This document shows, piece by piece, positions 15,948 to 25,799 of a stretch of 64,000 nt of DNA. The translations under genes and the position numbers were made by a program. Every line of letters begins with the position of its first letter. The first letter of the stretch is position 1. The notes under the pieces were generated by a model. That model was given only the letters and a program-made list of their open reading frames with translations, searched no databases and was not told where the DNA came from. Origin of the DNA: Novosphingobium clariflavum (lineage in GTDB: Bacteria > Pseudomonadota > Alphaproteobacteria > Sphingomonadales > Sphingomonadaceae); contig NZ_JAPCWC010000017.1 in the NCBI RefSeq assembly GCF_026420865.1, positions 1-64,000 on the forward strand, read 5' to 3'.

Positions 15948-18900
15948 TCAGGCCGGTTCGCCTTGCGGGTGACGGCAATCGTCCCCCTCATGCTCCTCGT
16001 TGTAATGCTCGGGCTGCCCGATCACCTTCTGCCCGAACCGGGCATAGAGGGTCGGCAGCACGAACAGGGTCAGCAGCGTCGCCGAAATGAGCCCGCCGAT
16101 GACGACGGTCGCGAGCGGCTTCTGCACTTCCGCGCCGGCACCGCTCGCAAACGCCATCGGCACGAAGCCGAGCGATGCGACCAGCGCCGTCATCACAACC
16201 GGACGCAACCGCTGCATCGCGCCGACATGCGAGGCTTCCTCACGACTCATGCCCGATCGGATCAAATCCTGGATCGAGCTGACCATGACGAGGCCGTTGA
16301 GAACCGCGATGCCCGACAGGGCGATGAAGCCCACCGCCGCCGAGATCGAGAAGTCCATGCCCCGCACGAACAGCAGCAGCACGCCGCCGACCAGCGCGAA
16401 CGGCACGCCGGTGAACACGATTGCGGCATCGCGCACCGATCCAAGCGCCCCGTAGAGCAGTAGCAGGATCAGGACGAAGCAGGCCGGGATGACCAGCTTC
16501 AGCCGCTCGCTTGCCGATTGCAGGTTCTCGAACTGGCCGCCCCATTCGAGATAGGCACCCGCCGGCAAGCGGACCTGACTGCCGATCGTCGCTTGCGCGT
16601 CAGCTACGACCGACCCGACATCCCGGCCGCGCACATTGGCCTGGACGACGACGCGCCGCTTGCCGTTCTCGCGGCTGATCTGGTTCGGTCCGTCCGTCAC
16701 GCCGACGTCGGCGACGCTGGCAAGCGGCACAAAACCGCCCCCCGCCACCGGTACCTGGACCTGTTGCAACAGGTTCAGGTCGGCGCGCTGCGCTTCCGAC
16801 AGGCGGATGACGACCGGGAAGCGCCGGTCGCCCTCGAAAATCCTGCCGGACTCACGGCCGCCGAGCGTGGCGGTGATCGTGTCCTGTACGTCCTGCGCGG
16901 TGACGCCCAGGCGCGCCATCGCATCCCGGTTGACGCGAATGTCGAGCATCGGAAGACCCGTGGTCTGCTCGACCTTCACGTCCGCCGCGCCTTCCGTCCT
17001 GCGCAGGATCGCGGCGATCTGCTCCGCCGTCCGGTTCATCGTCGTAAAGTCGTCGCCGAACACCTTCACCGCGATGTCGCCGCGCACGCCGGCGATCAGC
17101 TCGTTGAAGCGCATCTGGATCGGCTGCGTGATCTCGTAGGCATTACCCGGGATCTTCGCGAGGTTCGCTTCGATCCGGCTGACCAGATCCTCCTTTGCCA
17201 GCTTCGGGTCGGGCCATGCGTCACGCGGCTTCAGAATGACGAACATGTCGGTCGCGTTGGGCGGCATCGGATCCGAGGCCAGCTCGGCCGTGCCCGTCTT
17301 GGAAAAGACGAACTGCACCTCCGGTTGCTTCGACATCATCCGCTCGATCGGCACCTGCATCGCCTGGCTCTGCTGAACCGAGGTGGCGGGGATGCGCAGC
17401 GCCTGGATGAGCAAGTCGCCCTCATCGAGCTGCGGCAGGAACACCGAACCGAGCGTCGTGAAGGCAAGCGCTGCCACCCCGAGGCTTGCCACACCCGCCC
17501 CGATCGTGATCGTCGGGCGTGCCATCGCCTTGTCGAGGCTGGGTTCGTAGCGCTTCTTCAGCCAGGTGATGATGCGACCGTCCTTCTCCTCGACCGTCTT
17601 CGACAGCCAGATCGCGATCAGCGCCGGCACGAAGGTGAGCGACAGCACGAAGGCGAAGGCGAGCGCGATGATGACGGTGAGCGCCATCGGCACGAACGTC
17701 TTGCCTTCCACGCCCGTCAGCGTGAGCAGCGGCACATAGACGAGGATGATGATCGCCTGCCCATAAACCGAGGGACGGATCATCTCGCGTGCCGCCGATG
17801 CGACCACGCGCAGCCGTTCCTTGACCGTCAGCAGCCGACCTTCATGATGCTGGAACTCGGCAATGCGCCGGAGCGCATTTTCGACGATGATCACCGCGCC
17901 GTCGACGATCAGACCGAAGTCCAGTGCGCCGAGGCTCATCAGATTGGCCGAGACCCCGGCGCGGAGCATCCCGAACCCGGTCAGCATCATGGTGATGGGG
18001 ATCACCAGCGCCGCGATCAGCGCCGCCCGGAAGTTGCCGAGCAGCAGGAACAGCACGACGATGACGAGGAGCGCGCCTTCGCCGAGGTTCTTCGCCACCG
18101 TCCTGATCGTCGAGTTGACCAGCTCGGTGCGGTTCAGCACGGGCTGGATCACCACGTCGGGCGGCAGCGAGGCGTTGATCTCCTTCAGTCGCTCAGCGAC
18201 CGCGGTCGCGACGGTGCGGCTGTTCTCGCCGATCCGCATGATCGCGGTGCCGACGACGACTTCGGTGCCATTCTCCGACGCCGAGCCCATCCGGATCGCC
18301 TGACCCGTCTGGACCTTCGCGACCTGATCGAGCGTGATCGGTACGCCCTCACGGGTCGCGACCACGGTGCGCCCCAGCTCTGCCGCGTTGCGGATCAGCG
18401 CGTCCGAGCGGACCGCCAGGCCCTCGCCGTTGCGATTGACGAACCCGCCGCCGACGCTGGTGTTATTGCGTTCCAGCGCCGTCCCGAGGTCAGTCAGGGT
18501 AATGCCGAGCGATGCGAGCTTCTGGACGTCAGGGACGACCAGGAATTGCTTCACATAGCCGCCGATCGAATCGATGCCGGCGAGACCCGGCGTGTTCTTC
18601 AGCAGCGGGGTGACGATCCAGTCTTGCGTCGTGCGCAGGTAGGTCGCCTTGTCCTCCTCACTCGTCAGCCGTTCGCCTTCCGGCGTGATGTAGCTGCCGT
18701 CAGGCTGTTGTCCCGGCTCCCCCGGCCGATGCTTGTCATCGGCGCGATGCTGGAGGTGGACGGTATACATATACACTTCGCCCAGCCCGGTCGCGATCGG
18801 GCCCATTTCGGGGTTCACGCCGTCGGGCAGGTTCTCTTGCACCCCCTGCAGGCGCTCACCGACCTGTTGGCGGGCGAAGAAGATGTCGGTGGAATCCGAA

Positions 18901-19190
18901 AAGACCGCCGTCACCTGAGCGAATCCATTGCGGCTCAGGGACCGGGTGTATTCGAGGCCCGGAACGCCCGCGAGCGCGGTTTCGATCGGGAAAGAGACCT
19001 GTTTCTCGACCAGTTCGGGCGATAGCGCAGGGGCACGGACGTTGATCTGGACCTGGTTGTTGGTGATGTCCGGCACCGCGTCGATCGGGAGCCGGTAGAG
19101 CGAATAGGCGCCGATGACGGCGGCGATGGCGGTGAGGAGCAGGACGAGCCAGCGCTTCTCGACCGCCCATGTGACGATGCGGGCGATCAT
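15948..19190 (-). CDS. czcA: CzcA-type heavy-metal RND efflux pump
   Basis: This 1080-residue inner-membrane proton antiporter exports divalent metals (Co, Zn, Cd class) through the periplasmic adaptor and outer-membrane channel encoded upstream. It has twelve membrane segments with two large periplasmic loops. The HME-RND signature DFGLIVDGAVIIVEN in TM4 is characteristic of CzcA/CnrA, as opposed to monovalent CusA pumps. The N-terminus MIARIVTWAVEKRWLV is canonical. It starts 3 bases after the czcB stop, so the genes are coupled. Confidence 0.95.
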   Translation of the reverse strand: MIARIVTWAVEKRWLVLLLTAIAAVIGAYSLYRLPIDAVPDITNNQVQINVRAPALSPELVEKQVSFPIETALAGVPGLEYTRSLSRNGFAQVTAVFSDSTDIFFARQQVGERLQGVQENLPDGVNPEMGPIATGLGEVYMYTVHLQHRADDKHRPGEPGQQPDGSYITPEGERLTSEEDKATYLRTTQDWIVTPLLKNTPGLAGIDSIGGYVKQFLVVPDVQKLASLGITLTDLGTALERNNTSVGGGFVNRNGEGLAVRSDALIRNAAELGRTVVATREGVPITLDQVAKVQTGQAIRMGSASENGTEVVVGTAIMRIGENSRTVATAVAERLKEINASLPPDVVIQPVLNRTELVNSTIRTVAKNLGEGALLVIVVLFLLLGNFRAALIAALVIPITMMLTGFGMLRAGVSANLMSLGALDFGLIVDGAVIIVENALRRIAEFQHHEGRLLTVKERLRVVASAAREMIRPSVYGQAIIILVYVPLLTLTGVEGKTFVPMALTVIIALAFAFVLSLTFVPALIAIWLSKTVEEKDGRIITWLKKRYEPSLDKAMARPTITIGAGVASLGVAALAFTTLGSVFLPQLDEGDLLIQALRIPATSVQQSQAMQVPIERMMSKQPEVQFVFSKTGTAELASDPMPPNATDMFVILKPRDAWPDPKLAKEDLVSRIEANLAKIPGNAYEITQPIQMRFNELIAGVRGDIAVKVFGDDFTTMNRTAEQIAAILRRTEGAADVKVEQTTGLPMLDIRVNRDAMARLGVTAQDVQDTITATLGGRESGRIFEGDRRFPVVIRLSEAQRADLNLLQQVQVPVAGGGFVPLASVADVGVTDGPNQISRENGKRRVVVQANVRGRDVGSVVADAQATIGSQVRLPAGAYLEWGGQFENLQSASERLKLVIPACFVLILLLLYGALGSVRDAAIVFTGVPFALVGGVLLLFVRGMDFSISAAVGFIALSGIAVLNGLVMVSSIQDLIRSGMSREEASHVGAMQRLRPVVMTALVASLGFVPMAFASGAGAEVQKPLATVVIGGLISATLLTLFVLPTLYARFGQKVIGQPEHYNEEHEGDDCRHPQGEPA

Positions 19191-19193
19191 GGC

Positions 19194-20360
19194 TTAGTCC
19201 TCATGGCTAGCTTCGCCCTTGCCGAGTTCGGCCTTGAGCGTGAAGCTGCCAGTGGTGGCGATCTGTTCGGTGCCCTTCAGACCCGAGCGCACGATGACGG
19301 TATCGCCCGACGCATCGCCGAGGACGACCGGCATGGCCTGGAACCCCTTGGGGGTCCGCACGAAGACGACCGACTTGCCCTCGTTGGTCTGGATCGCCGT
19401 GGTGGGCACGCGGATCGACGATGCTCCGCCGCTACCGGTCAACTGGACCGCCGCCGTGACTGGCTCGCCGACACGCCATGTTCCGCCGCGATTGTCGAGC
19501 GTCGCGATGACCGGCACGAGCCGCGTTTGTGGATCGAGCGCGGGCGACACGAAGGTGACGCGCGCCGTCGCCTGCCGGCCCGACGCCGTGACCATCACGC
19601 TGTTCCCGGGCCGCACCCGGCTTGCGTCGGCAGGCTGAAGGTTGAGCGACAACGACACCTGATCGAGGTTGGCGATGCGGTAAAGTTCCGCGTCGGCCGC
19701 GACGGTCTGTCCCAGCGTCACCGGCCGGGCGATCACCTGGCCGCCGATCGGGGCGACGATGCCGAGGCGGTTGAGTCCGCCCCCGCTTACACCCGCCGCC
19801 GATACCTGGCTCTGTGCTTGGCGGAGCGCGATCCGGGCTTCGGTCGCCGCCGTCCGTGCTGCGATCAGATCCTGCTCAGGCGAGACTCGCTGCGAAAACA
19901 GCCGCTGCTCGCGCGCCAGATTGGAATTGGCGAGATGGAGGCGCGCGCGCGCGGCCTCGACATCACCCTTGAGCTGCGCGGCCTCGCGGCTTTCGATGAT
20001 CGCGATCGTCTGCCCGCGTCCGACCGACTGACCAAGGTTGCGTGTCAGCGCGACCACACGGCCAGCGATGGCGGCCGAGACGACCTGCGTCCCTTGCGGG
20101 TCGCCCTCGATCGTCGCCGGAAGATCGATCATGCCGGCGCCGCCGACGATCGGGCGGCCGAGCTGGACGCCAGCGGCTGCAATCTGCTCCGCCGTCAGCG
20201 TTACCACGCCTTCGTCGGCATGGGCCTCGCCTTCGGCATGGCCGTCTTCGGCACCGGCCGTGCCATTCGCCGGCGCTTCGTTGCCGGCTTCGGTTCCGCC
20301 GCCACAGGCGGCCAGTAGCAGCGCGAGCGACGCCGCGCCCGCAAGATGGATTGTCTTCAT
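19194..20360 (-). CDS. czcB: CzcB-type periplasmic adaptor lipoprotein
   Basis: This 388-residue membrane-fusion protein joins the RND pump to the outer-membrane channel. A lipobox (LALLLAACGGG) places the mature N-terminal Cys near residue 19. An acidic/His-rich segment follows (EDGHAEGEAHADEG, about residues 38-51), as in metal-binding CzcB proteins. The barrel-hairpin adaptor core covers about 75-385. Start ATG 20360 has GGGGGAA upstream and overlaps the czcC stop (TGATG). Confidence 0.93.
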   Translation of the reverse strand: MKTIHLAGAASLALLLAACGGGTEAGNEAPANGTAGAEDGHAEGEAHADEGVVTLTAEQIAAAGVQLGRPIVGGAGMIDLPATIEGDPQGTQVVSAAIAGRVVALTRNLGQSVGRGQTIAIIESREAAQLKGDVEAARARLHLANSNLAREQRLFSQRVSPEQDLIAARTAATEARIALRQAQSQVSAAGVSGGGLNRLGIVAPIGGQVIARPVTLGQTVAADAELYRIANLDQVSLSLNLQPADASRVRPGNSVMVTASGRQATARVTFVSPALDPQTRLVPVIATLDNRGGTWRVGEPVTAAVQLTGSGGASSIRVPTTAIQTNEGKSVVFVRTPKGFQAMPVVLGDASGDTVIVRSGLKGTEQIATTGSFTLKAELGKGEASHED

Positions 20361-21643
20361 CAACGATTTCCCCCCGTTGTGGGTGTTGGCACCGGGGCGG
20401 TCAGCCGTCCGAGCCGTGCTTGTGCATTTTGATAATTGGCGAGCGCATCGATCGCCGCGAGCCGCGTATCGGCGAGCGTGCGTTCGGCATCGAGCAAGTC
20501 GAGTTGCCCGAACTTGCCCTCGCGGTAGCCGATCCGCGCGATGCGGGCGGCTTCCTGTGCCGCTGCCAGTGCAGGACCGGCAGCGGTCCGCGCGGTGGTC
20601 GCCGCGTTCGCGGCTTCCGTCTCGGCTTCGCTGATCGCCTGCTCGACATCGAGCGCGGTGACGCGGCGCAGCGCTTCGGCCTGGGTGCGCTGCGCGCGCG
20701 CCTGAGCCACCGCAGCGCGCCCATTGTCGAAGATCGGAATGGGGATGGAGATGGTGAAGACCGCCGCAGTGTCGTTGGTCGCCTCCAATCGGCGCAGCGC
20801 CGGCCCGACGTTAAGGTCCGGCACACGGTTGGCGCGTGCGAGCCTGACGCCCGCATCCGCAATCGCGAGGTCCGCATCGGCCGCTGCCAGCGCCAGCGTG
20901 CCGATCGCGCGCGCGGAGGCGGTCGGGCCGACCATCGCCTGAGGCAACCGATCGAGCAAGCCTATGTCGAGGCTGCCATCGATCGGTCGTCCGATCCTGC
21001 GCGCAAGGTTCGCGCGGGCCGTCTCGGCAAGCCGGGCGGATCGTTCGGCATTGGCGTCCGCGTTGACCTTGGCAACATTCGCGCGCTGCTCTTCGAGCGG
21101 CGACGCCCGGCCGGCCTGGACCCGCACCGACGCGGCCCGCAATGCCTCGGCAGCGATGCGGACCTGATCGCGCGCCGTGACAAGCCGCCGCTCGGCCGCG
21201 ATCGCCTCGACGTAGAGCTGCGTGACTTGCACCCGCACATCGGCCGCGACGATCGCGGCCTGAAGCTCGGCCCGGCTGAGCTGCGCATCGGCGACCGCTA
21301 CGCGGGCGCCACGCTTGCCGCCCAACTCGATCGGGAACGCGACCCCGACCGTCGTTTCCGCGCTCCTGAGGCCGCTATAGCCCCCTGTGCCGGTGATATT
21401 CTCGATCTGCCCCTGGACCTGTGGGTTGGGGCGAAGCCCCGCCACGGTGCGGCCCTCACGCGTTGCATCGATCGCGGCGGTCGCCGCTTCCGACGCCGGC
21501 GCTGAACCACCCGCCGCCAGCACGGCTTCGTCGAGCGTGTAGATCGGGCCTGTCGGCGCACTCGGCACCGGCAGCCCCGTTTGCGCGTGCGCAACCGTGG
21601 CGCACGACGCCGCGGCCAACAGGGCCGCGAGCAATTTTTCCAT
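20360..21643 (-). CDS. czcC: CzcC-type outer-membrane efflux channel (TolC family)
   Basis: This 427-residue outer-membrane factor has a signal peptide (MEKLLAALLAAASCATVAHA) and two outer-membrane efflux repeats rich in Ala/Arg helices. ATG 21643, with AGGATG upstream, was preferred to an in-frame TTG at 21661. It is the first structural gene of the czcCBA order and overlaps czcB. The small His/Cys protein ahead of it probably belongs to the same operon. Confidence 0.92.
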   Translation of the reverse strand: MEKLLAALLAAASCATVAHAQTGLPVPSAPTGPIYTLDEAVLAAGGSAPASEAATAAIDATREGRTVAGLRPNPQVQGQIENITGTGGYSGLRSAETTVGVAFPIELGGKRGARVAVADAQLSRAELQAAIVAADVRVQVTQLYVEAIAAERRLVTARDQVRIAAEALRAASVRVQAGRASPLEEQRANVAKVNADANAERSARLAETARANLARRIGRPIDGSLDIGLLDRLPQAMVGPTASARAIGTLALAAADADLAIADAGVRLARANRVPDLNVGPALRRLEATNDTAAVFTISIPIPIFDNGRAAVAQARAQRTQAEALRRVTALDVEQAISEAETEAANAATTARTAAGPALAAAQEAARIARIGYREGKFGQLDLLDAERTLADTRLAAIDALANYQNAQARLGRLTAPVPTPTTGGNR

Positions 21644-21697
21644 TTTTGAGCATCCTGACAAACAGCATCAGGCCGGAAATCCGGCCAGCGGCGTCCG

Positions 21698-22027
21698 TCA
21701 GGCGTTCGGCGGCCTCAATCCGGGCCCGATCGAGCTGGAGGCGAGAACCTGGTCCGCGCCCGCAAGCGGGGTCATTCGAGCGCCCATCAGCGAAGGCGGC
21801 AGCTCGTCGCTGGCCGGCATCTGCATCGCAGAGCTGTGGCAGGTGCCATGATGATGCGGAACGGCCTTGTCGCTATCGCCTTGCGACTGATCGGCATCGC
21901 CCTCGCTATGCACCGTGCCGTTGCACTCGATCAGCGTCAGCCCCGGCAATTCCTGCGCGTGCACGGTCACCGTCATCACCAGCGATGACGCAATCAGCAT
22001 GAGCAGGAGGGACATCAGGCGGCGCAC
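21698..22027 (-). CDS. Small exported His/Cys/Met-containing protein ahead of czcCBA
   Basis: This protein of about 109 residues has a signal peptide ending at HAQ. The mature part carries a probable metal-binding cluster (PHHHGTCHSSAMQM) and an acidic stretch (GDADQSQGDSD). The best start is GTG 22027 (AGAGG about 6 bases upstream); TTG 22078 and ATG 22015 are alternatives. By position and composition it may act as a periplasmic metal buffer or sensor like CzcI/CnrX, but no homology to those is claimed. Confidence 0.65.
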   Translation of the reverse strand: MRRLMSLLLMLIASSLVMTVTVHAQELPGLTLIECNGTVHSEGDADQSQGDSDKAVPHHHGTCHSSAMQMPASDELPPSLMGARMTPLAGADQVLASSSIGPGLRPPNA

Positions 22028-22081
22028 ATCGATCCTCTTAGCAACTTGCGACCGAATTGTCACCGACAGCTTGCGCAACTC

Positions 22082-23206
22082 TTATCGGCGCAGTCGTGAG
22101 GTCAGCGTGCGACGGATCGGCACGTCCCAAAATGTGAATGCCGCCCAGGCCAGCGCGAGCGTGACCGGTACTAGCGCCACCGCGATCGGCAGCGCCGACG
22201 CCGGCTCTGCCTTGTAGCTCATCAGATAGTTGGTCCACACGAACATCAGCGGGAAATGGGTGATGTAAAGCGGGTAGGACAGGTCGCCGCTGACCTTGCA
22301 GAGCCGCATCATGCTCCGCCCGCCACTCGAATGCGCGCCGGCGACCACGATTGCCGGGAAGAGCAGCAGTACCACCAGTGCTTCGTAAAGGCCATTCATC
22401 TTGAAGCCGCCGAGAGCTGGCCATGTCGACAGCGCGAACGCGACCGTGAGGACGATGCTGAGTGGCAGAAAGCCAAGTCGCCAGCGCGGCAGGCGATCCT
22501 TGACGCGGTAGAGCCACAGGCCGGTGATGAACGGGAAGGCAAGGCGCACCGGCGCCATCCATAGGTTCTCCCAGGCATAGCCGCGATCGAGCGTGCCGAT
22601 CGACAGCGCGCAGGCAAGCAGCACGCCCCCCGCGATCACCGCCAGCACGCCGAGCGTGCGGGTGGAGAGGCGGCGGAGCAGCAGCGCATAAGCGATGTTG
22701 GCGATATATTCCTGAAACAGCGTCCACGACGGTCCGTTGAGCGGATGGGTGTCGGTCCACCGACCCGGCAGCGTCACCGTGGGGAGCAGTAGCAGGTTCA
22801 TGGCCGTGGCGAGCGCGAGCAGCGGCAGCGCGGCATTCTGGCGATCGGCAGCGAACGGATCGAACAGGTAGCTTAGCAGGCCGAGCAGCACGCCCAGCAC
22901 CACGAGAGGATGAAGCCGAACGAGGCGAATACCGAAGAAGCGCTTGATGGTCATGCGCGACCAACGGTCGTCATAGGCATAGCCGATGACGAAGCCCGAC
23001 AGCGCGAAGAAAAAGTCCACCGCGAGATAGGCGTGCGACAGCAGCAACTTGCCCTGCGCGAACCCGACCGTGATGCCCTGAATGTGAAACAAAACGACCA
23101 GCAGCGCCGCCGAACCGCGCAGCCCGTCGAGGGTCTCGAAATGCTCCTTCCCGCTCGCGGTGTGATCTGGCGTCGGCAAACCGTCAGCCCCTTTTTTATC
23201 TACCAT
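22082..23206 (-). CDS. Acyltransferase-3 family membrane protein (OafA/YrhL type)
   Basis: This 374-residue protein has about ten hydrophobic segments. The family start (ETLDGLRGSAALLVVLFHI) holds the LDGLRG motif and the catalytic His region; FFFALSGFVIGY and RLVRLHPL follow. Such enzymes O-acylate surface polysaccharides, lipids or small molecules; the acceptor is unknown here. It is on the same strand as the czc genes, 54 bases upstream of the small exported protein, but functional linkage is doubtful. Confidence 0.85.
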   Translation of the reverse strand: MVDKKGADGLPTPDHTASGKEHFETLDGLRGSAALLVVLFHIQGITVGFAQGKLLLSHAYLAVDFFFALSGFVIGYAYDDRWSRMTIKRFFGIRLVRLHPLVVLGVLLGLLSYLFDPFAADRQNAALPLLALATAMNLLLLPTVTLPGRWTDTHPLNGPSWTLFQEYIANIAYALLLRRLSTRTLGVLAVIAGGVLLACALSIGTLDRGYAWENLWMAPVRLAFPFITGLWLYRVKDRLPRWRLGFLPLSIVLTVAFALSTWPALGGFKMNGLYEALVVLLLFPAIVVAGAHSSGGRSMMRLCKVSGDLSYPLYITHFPLMFVWTNYLMSYKAEPASALPIAVALVPVTLALAWAAFTFWDVPIRRTLTSRLRR

Positions 23207-23369
23207 AGTCCGAATTGCCCTACCCCTGAAACGCCCGCCTCGAAATTGCGCGATTTTTCACGGTCTTGCCGCAATACGCGGGAGGCGCAAGCCCAAACAT
23301 GTTGAATCAAGCACAAAAGTCTCTGCACGTTTTCCTTGAAACGTGAACAATCGTGCAATATGGAGGCGC

Positions 23370-24146
23370 ATGTCTAACGATCCCCCCCTTGCCCGCCGCG
23401 ATCAGATCGCGGCTCGCCTCGCCGATGGGCAATCCGTTTCTTCAGCGACTCTCGCCGCCGAGTTCGGCATGTCCGAGGATGCGATCCGCCGTGACCTGCG
23501 CCTCCTGGCGGCGCAGGGACTATGCCGCCGCGTCTATGGTGGCGCGCTGCCACTCCAGATTGGCTCGATCCCGTTCGACCAACGCTCGGGTGAGGACCGC
23601 GACCGCAAGTTCGCTTTGGCGCGCAGAGGGGCCGAGCTGATCGAGCCGGGTGAGTTCGTCTTCCTGGACAATGGCAGCACCAATCTCCTGATCGTCGATG
23701 CGCTCCCCGATGAGATCGAGCTGACGATCGCGACCAACTCCCTCGCGATCGCGTCGGCGCTCGCACGCCGTCCCGATATCGGCCTGCTGATGGTGGGCGG
23801 GGCGGTCGATCCGCTGGTAGGTGGCTGCGTCGATGCAGGCGCGGTGCAGGCGGTCGCGATGATGAACATCGACCGCTGCTTTCTTGGTGCCTGCTCCGTG
23901 TCGACTGAAGGCGGCGTCAGTGCCTTCGAGATCGCCGACGCGACCTTCAAGCGCGCGCTCGCGGACTCCAGTCAGCGGGTGATTGTCCTCGCCACCAACG
24001 AGAAGCTTGGAACGTCCGCGCCGCACCGCATCCTGCCCACTGACCGGATCGATCAGCTTGTCATCGAGCATGACGCACCGGATGGCCCCGCGTCGGAACT
24101 GACCGCGCATGGCGCCGCCCTCCTCCGCGCCGCGCCCGCCCCCTGA
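23370..24146 (+). CDS. DeoR/GlpR-family transcriptional regulator
   Basis: This 258-residue repressor-type protein has an N-terminal DeoR winged helix (ARRDQIAARLADGQSVS then MSEDAIRRDLRLLAAQG, residues about 7-55) and a C-terminal DeoRC sensor domain of the sugar-phosphate-isomerase fold (FLDNGSTN, TNSLAIASAL, CFLGA). ATG 23370 has GGAGG 3 bases upstream, clearly better than GTG 23343. It most likely controls the following MFS gene. The ligand, usually a phosphorylated sugar, is unknown. Confidence 0.9.
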   Translation: MSNDPPLARRDQIAARLADGQSVSSATLAAEFGMSEDAIRRDLRLLAAQGLCRRVYGGALPLQIGSIPFDQRSGEDRDRKFALARRGAELIEPGEFVFLDNGSTNLLIVDALPDEIELTIATNSLAIASALARRPDIGLLMVGGAVDPLVGGCVDAGAVQAVAMMNIDRCFLGACSVSTEGGVSAFEIADATFKRALADSSQRVIVLATNEKLGTSAPHRILPTDRIDQLVIEHDAPDGPASELTAHGAALLRAAPAP

Positions 24147-24171
24147 CCATCAACTCTGTTTGGACAATATC

Positions 24172-25359
24172 GTGTCACCATCTACCCGTGTCGACGCGCG
24201 GTCGCGCCTCGCCACCCGCCTGTCCTTCCTTGTCGCCGGCTTCGGCCTTGCCTGCTGGGCGCCGCTTGTCCCGTTCGCCAAGACACGCCTTGCCGTCGAC
24301 GATGGTGCGCTCGGCCTCCTCCTCCTGTGCATCGGTCTCGGCTCGGTAACGGCGATGCAATTCACCGGCGTCCTCACGTCGCGGTTCGGCTCCCGCCTCG
24401 TCATCCTCGTGGGCGGTATCGGTATGGCGGCCACGCTGCCGTTGCTGTCTATCGCGCCAACCGTGGCAACGATGGGTGCGACATTGCTCGCCTTCGGCGC
24501 TTTTCTGGGCGTGATCGAGGTCGCAATGAACATCCATGCGGTCGAGGTCGAGAAGCGCGCGGGTCGACCGCTGATGTCGGGCTTCCATGCCTTGTTCTCG
24601 ATCGGCGGATTTGCCGGCGCCGGGCTGATGACTACGGCATTGTCGGCCTCCGTCCCGGCGCTTGTCGGCACGCTGGTAGCGACCGTCCTGATGATTGTAG
24701 CGCTGATTATCGCCGCGCCGTCGTTCATCGCCACCACGAAGGAAGACGACACGCCGCTATTCGTCATCCCGCGCGGGATCGTGGCGCTGCTGTCGCTGCT
24801 GACCGCGATCACCTTTCTGGTCGAGGGCGCGATCCTCGATTGGAGCGCCCTCCTGCTGACCGACGCCGGTCTGGTCGCCGCGGCCAAGGGTGGCGTCGGC
24901 TACATGGTCTTCGCGATCGCGATGACGACCGGCCGCCTGACCGGCGATGCCATCGTGGCACGTCTCGGTGATCGCCGCACGATGATGCTGGGCGGGCTGC
25001 TCGCGGTGGTCGGCTTCGGTGTTCTCCTGGTCGCCCCCGACGCAATCATCGCCATGCTCGGCTTCCTGCTGATCGGACTCGGCGCGTCCAATATCGTGCC
25101 AGTCCTCTTCCGACAGGCCGGCGCGCAGACCGCGATGCCGGCGAGCCTCGCCGTGGCTGCGGTCAGCACCATCGGCTATGCCGGTATCCTCGCCGGCCCC
25201 GCCGGGGTCGGGTTCGTCGCACATGCCGTAGGGCTTCCTGCTGCCTTCACGCTGCTGGCCGTGCTGCTGTGCCTCGTTCCGCTATGCGCGCGCTGCGCGA
25301 CGGCAATTGGTGCCACATCTGGGGACCACTGCAACCGGGATGAGCCGGACCATAGCTGA
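24172..25359 (+). CDS. MFS transporter (YbjJ-like)
   Basis: This protein of about 395 residues has twelve hydrophobic segments and an MFS loop motif (TSRFGSRLVIL; later ARLGDRRTMML). It resembles the YbjJ group of uncharacterised permeases found next to DeoR regulators. GTG 24172 is the preferred start, because the frame extension to 24109 overlaps the regulator and is Pro-rich. The last 15 residues (GDHCNRDEPDHS) are hydrophilic and unlike the rest, next to the decayed IS, so the native C-terminus may be altered. Confidence 0.8.
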   Translation: MSPSTRVDARSRLATRLSFLVAGFGLACWAPLVPFAKTRLAVDDGALGLLLLCIGLGSVTAMQFTGVLTSRFGSRLVILVGGIGMAATLPLLSIAPTVATMGATLLAFGAFLGVIEVAMNIHAVEVEKRAGRPLMSGFHALFSIGGFAGAGLMTTALSASVPALVGTLVATVLMIVALIIAAPSFIATTKEDDTPLFVIPRGIVALLSLLTAITFLVEGAILDWSALLLTDAGLVAAAKGGVGYMVFAIAMTTGRLTGDAIVARLGDRRTMMLGGLLAVVGFGVLLVAPDAIIAMLGFLLIGLGASNIVPVLFRQAGAQTAMPASLAVAAVSTIGYAGILAGPAGVGFVAHAVGLPAAFTLLAVLLCLVPLCARCATAIGATSGDHCNRDEPDHS

Positions 25360-25429
25360 TCGACATAACGTCGTCGGCCCCGATGGAGCCCAGGCATCAC
25401 CCAACTCAAAACGGCCTGCTCATTGAATA

Positions 25430-25490
25430 GCCGATATTGGGCGTCACACAGGGAGGGCGTAGCCCGACTGGAGTGAGGCCCAATATCGGC
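25430..25490. repeat. 13-bp inverted repeat at the IS-remnant edge
   Basis: Exact arms lie at 25430-25442 and 25478-25490 with a 35-base spacer, just beyond the transposase stop. They could be part of the IS end or act as a terminator for the MFS gene. Confidence 0.55.
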
Positions 25491-25498
25491 GGCCGAGT

Positions 25499-25799
25499 TC
25501 ATGCTGCCAGCGTCATAGGCAGGTTGTCAAAATATGCCTTGTCCGGGGTCTTGGCGCCGAGGCTCGAATGCGGCCTCTTCGCATTGTAAAAGGCCAGGTA
25601 TCGACCGATCGATGCGCGGGCTTCGCTGACCGCGGTGTAGGCGTGGAGGTAAACCTCATCGTACTTCACCGAATGCCACAACCGCTCCATGACGACATTG
25701 TCGCGCCAGGCGCCCCGGCCGTCCTTTTTGATAGCGATTTCCTCCCGGTCCAGCACGCTGGTAAAGGCCATGCTCGTGCACTGGCCTGCCCTGGTCGGT
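25499..25799 (-). pseudogene. IS3-family transposase OrfB remnant (C-terminal part, frameshifted)
   Basis: The frame contains TSMAFTSVLDREEI, then DGRGAWRDNVVMERLW, HSVKYDEVYLHAY and YNAKRPHSSLG: the last third of the DDE integrase core of an IS3-family element, including the catalytic Glu (VMERLW). At about 25783-25799 the upstream TDQG segment falls in another frame, apparently through one inserted base. The rest of OrfB and all of OrfA are missing. The element cannot transpose. Confidence 0.85.

Noticed and set aside
16518..19025. 835-residue plus-strand open frame
   Set aside because: It lies exactly opposite czcA and is Arg/His/Asp-rich with no domain; it is a shadow frame caused by high third-position GC.
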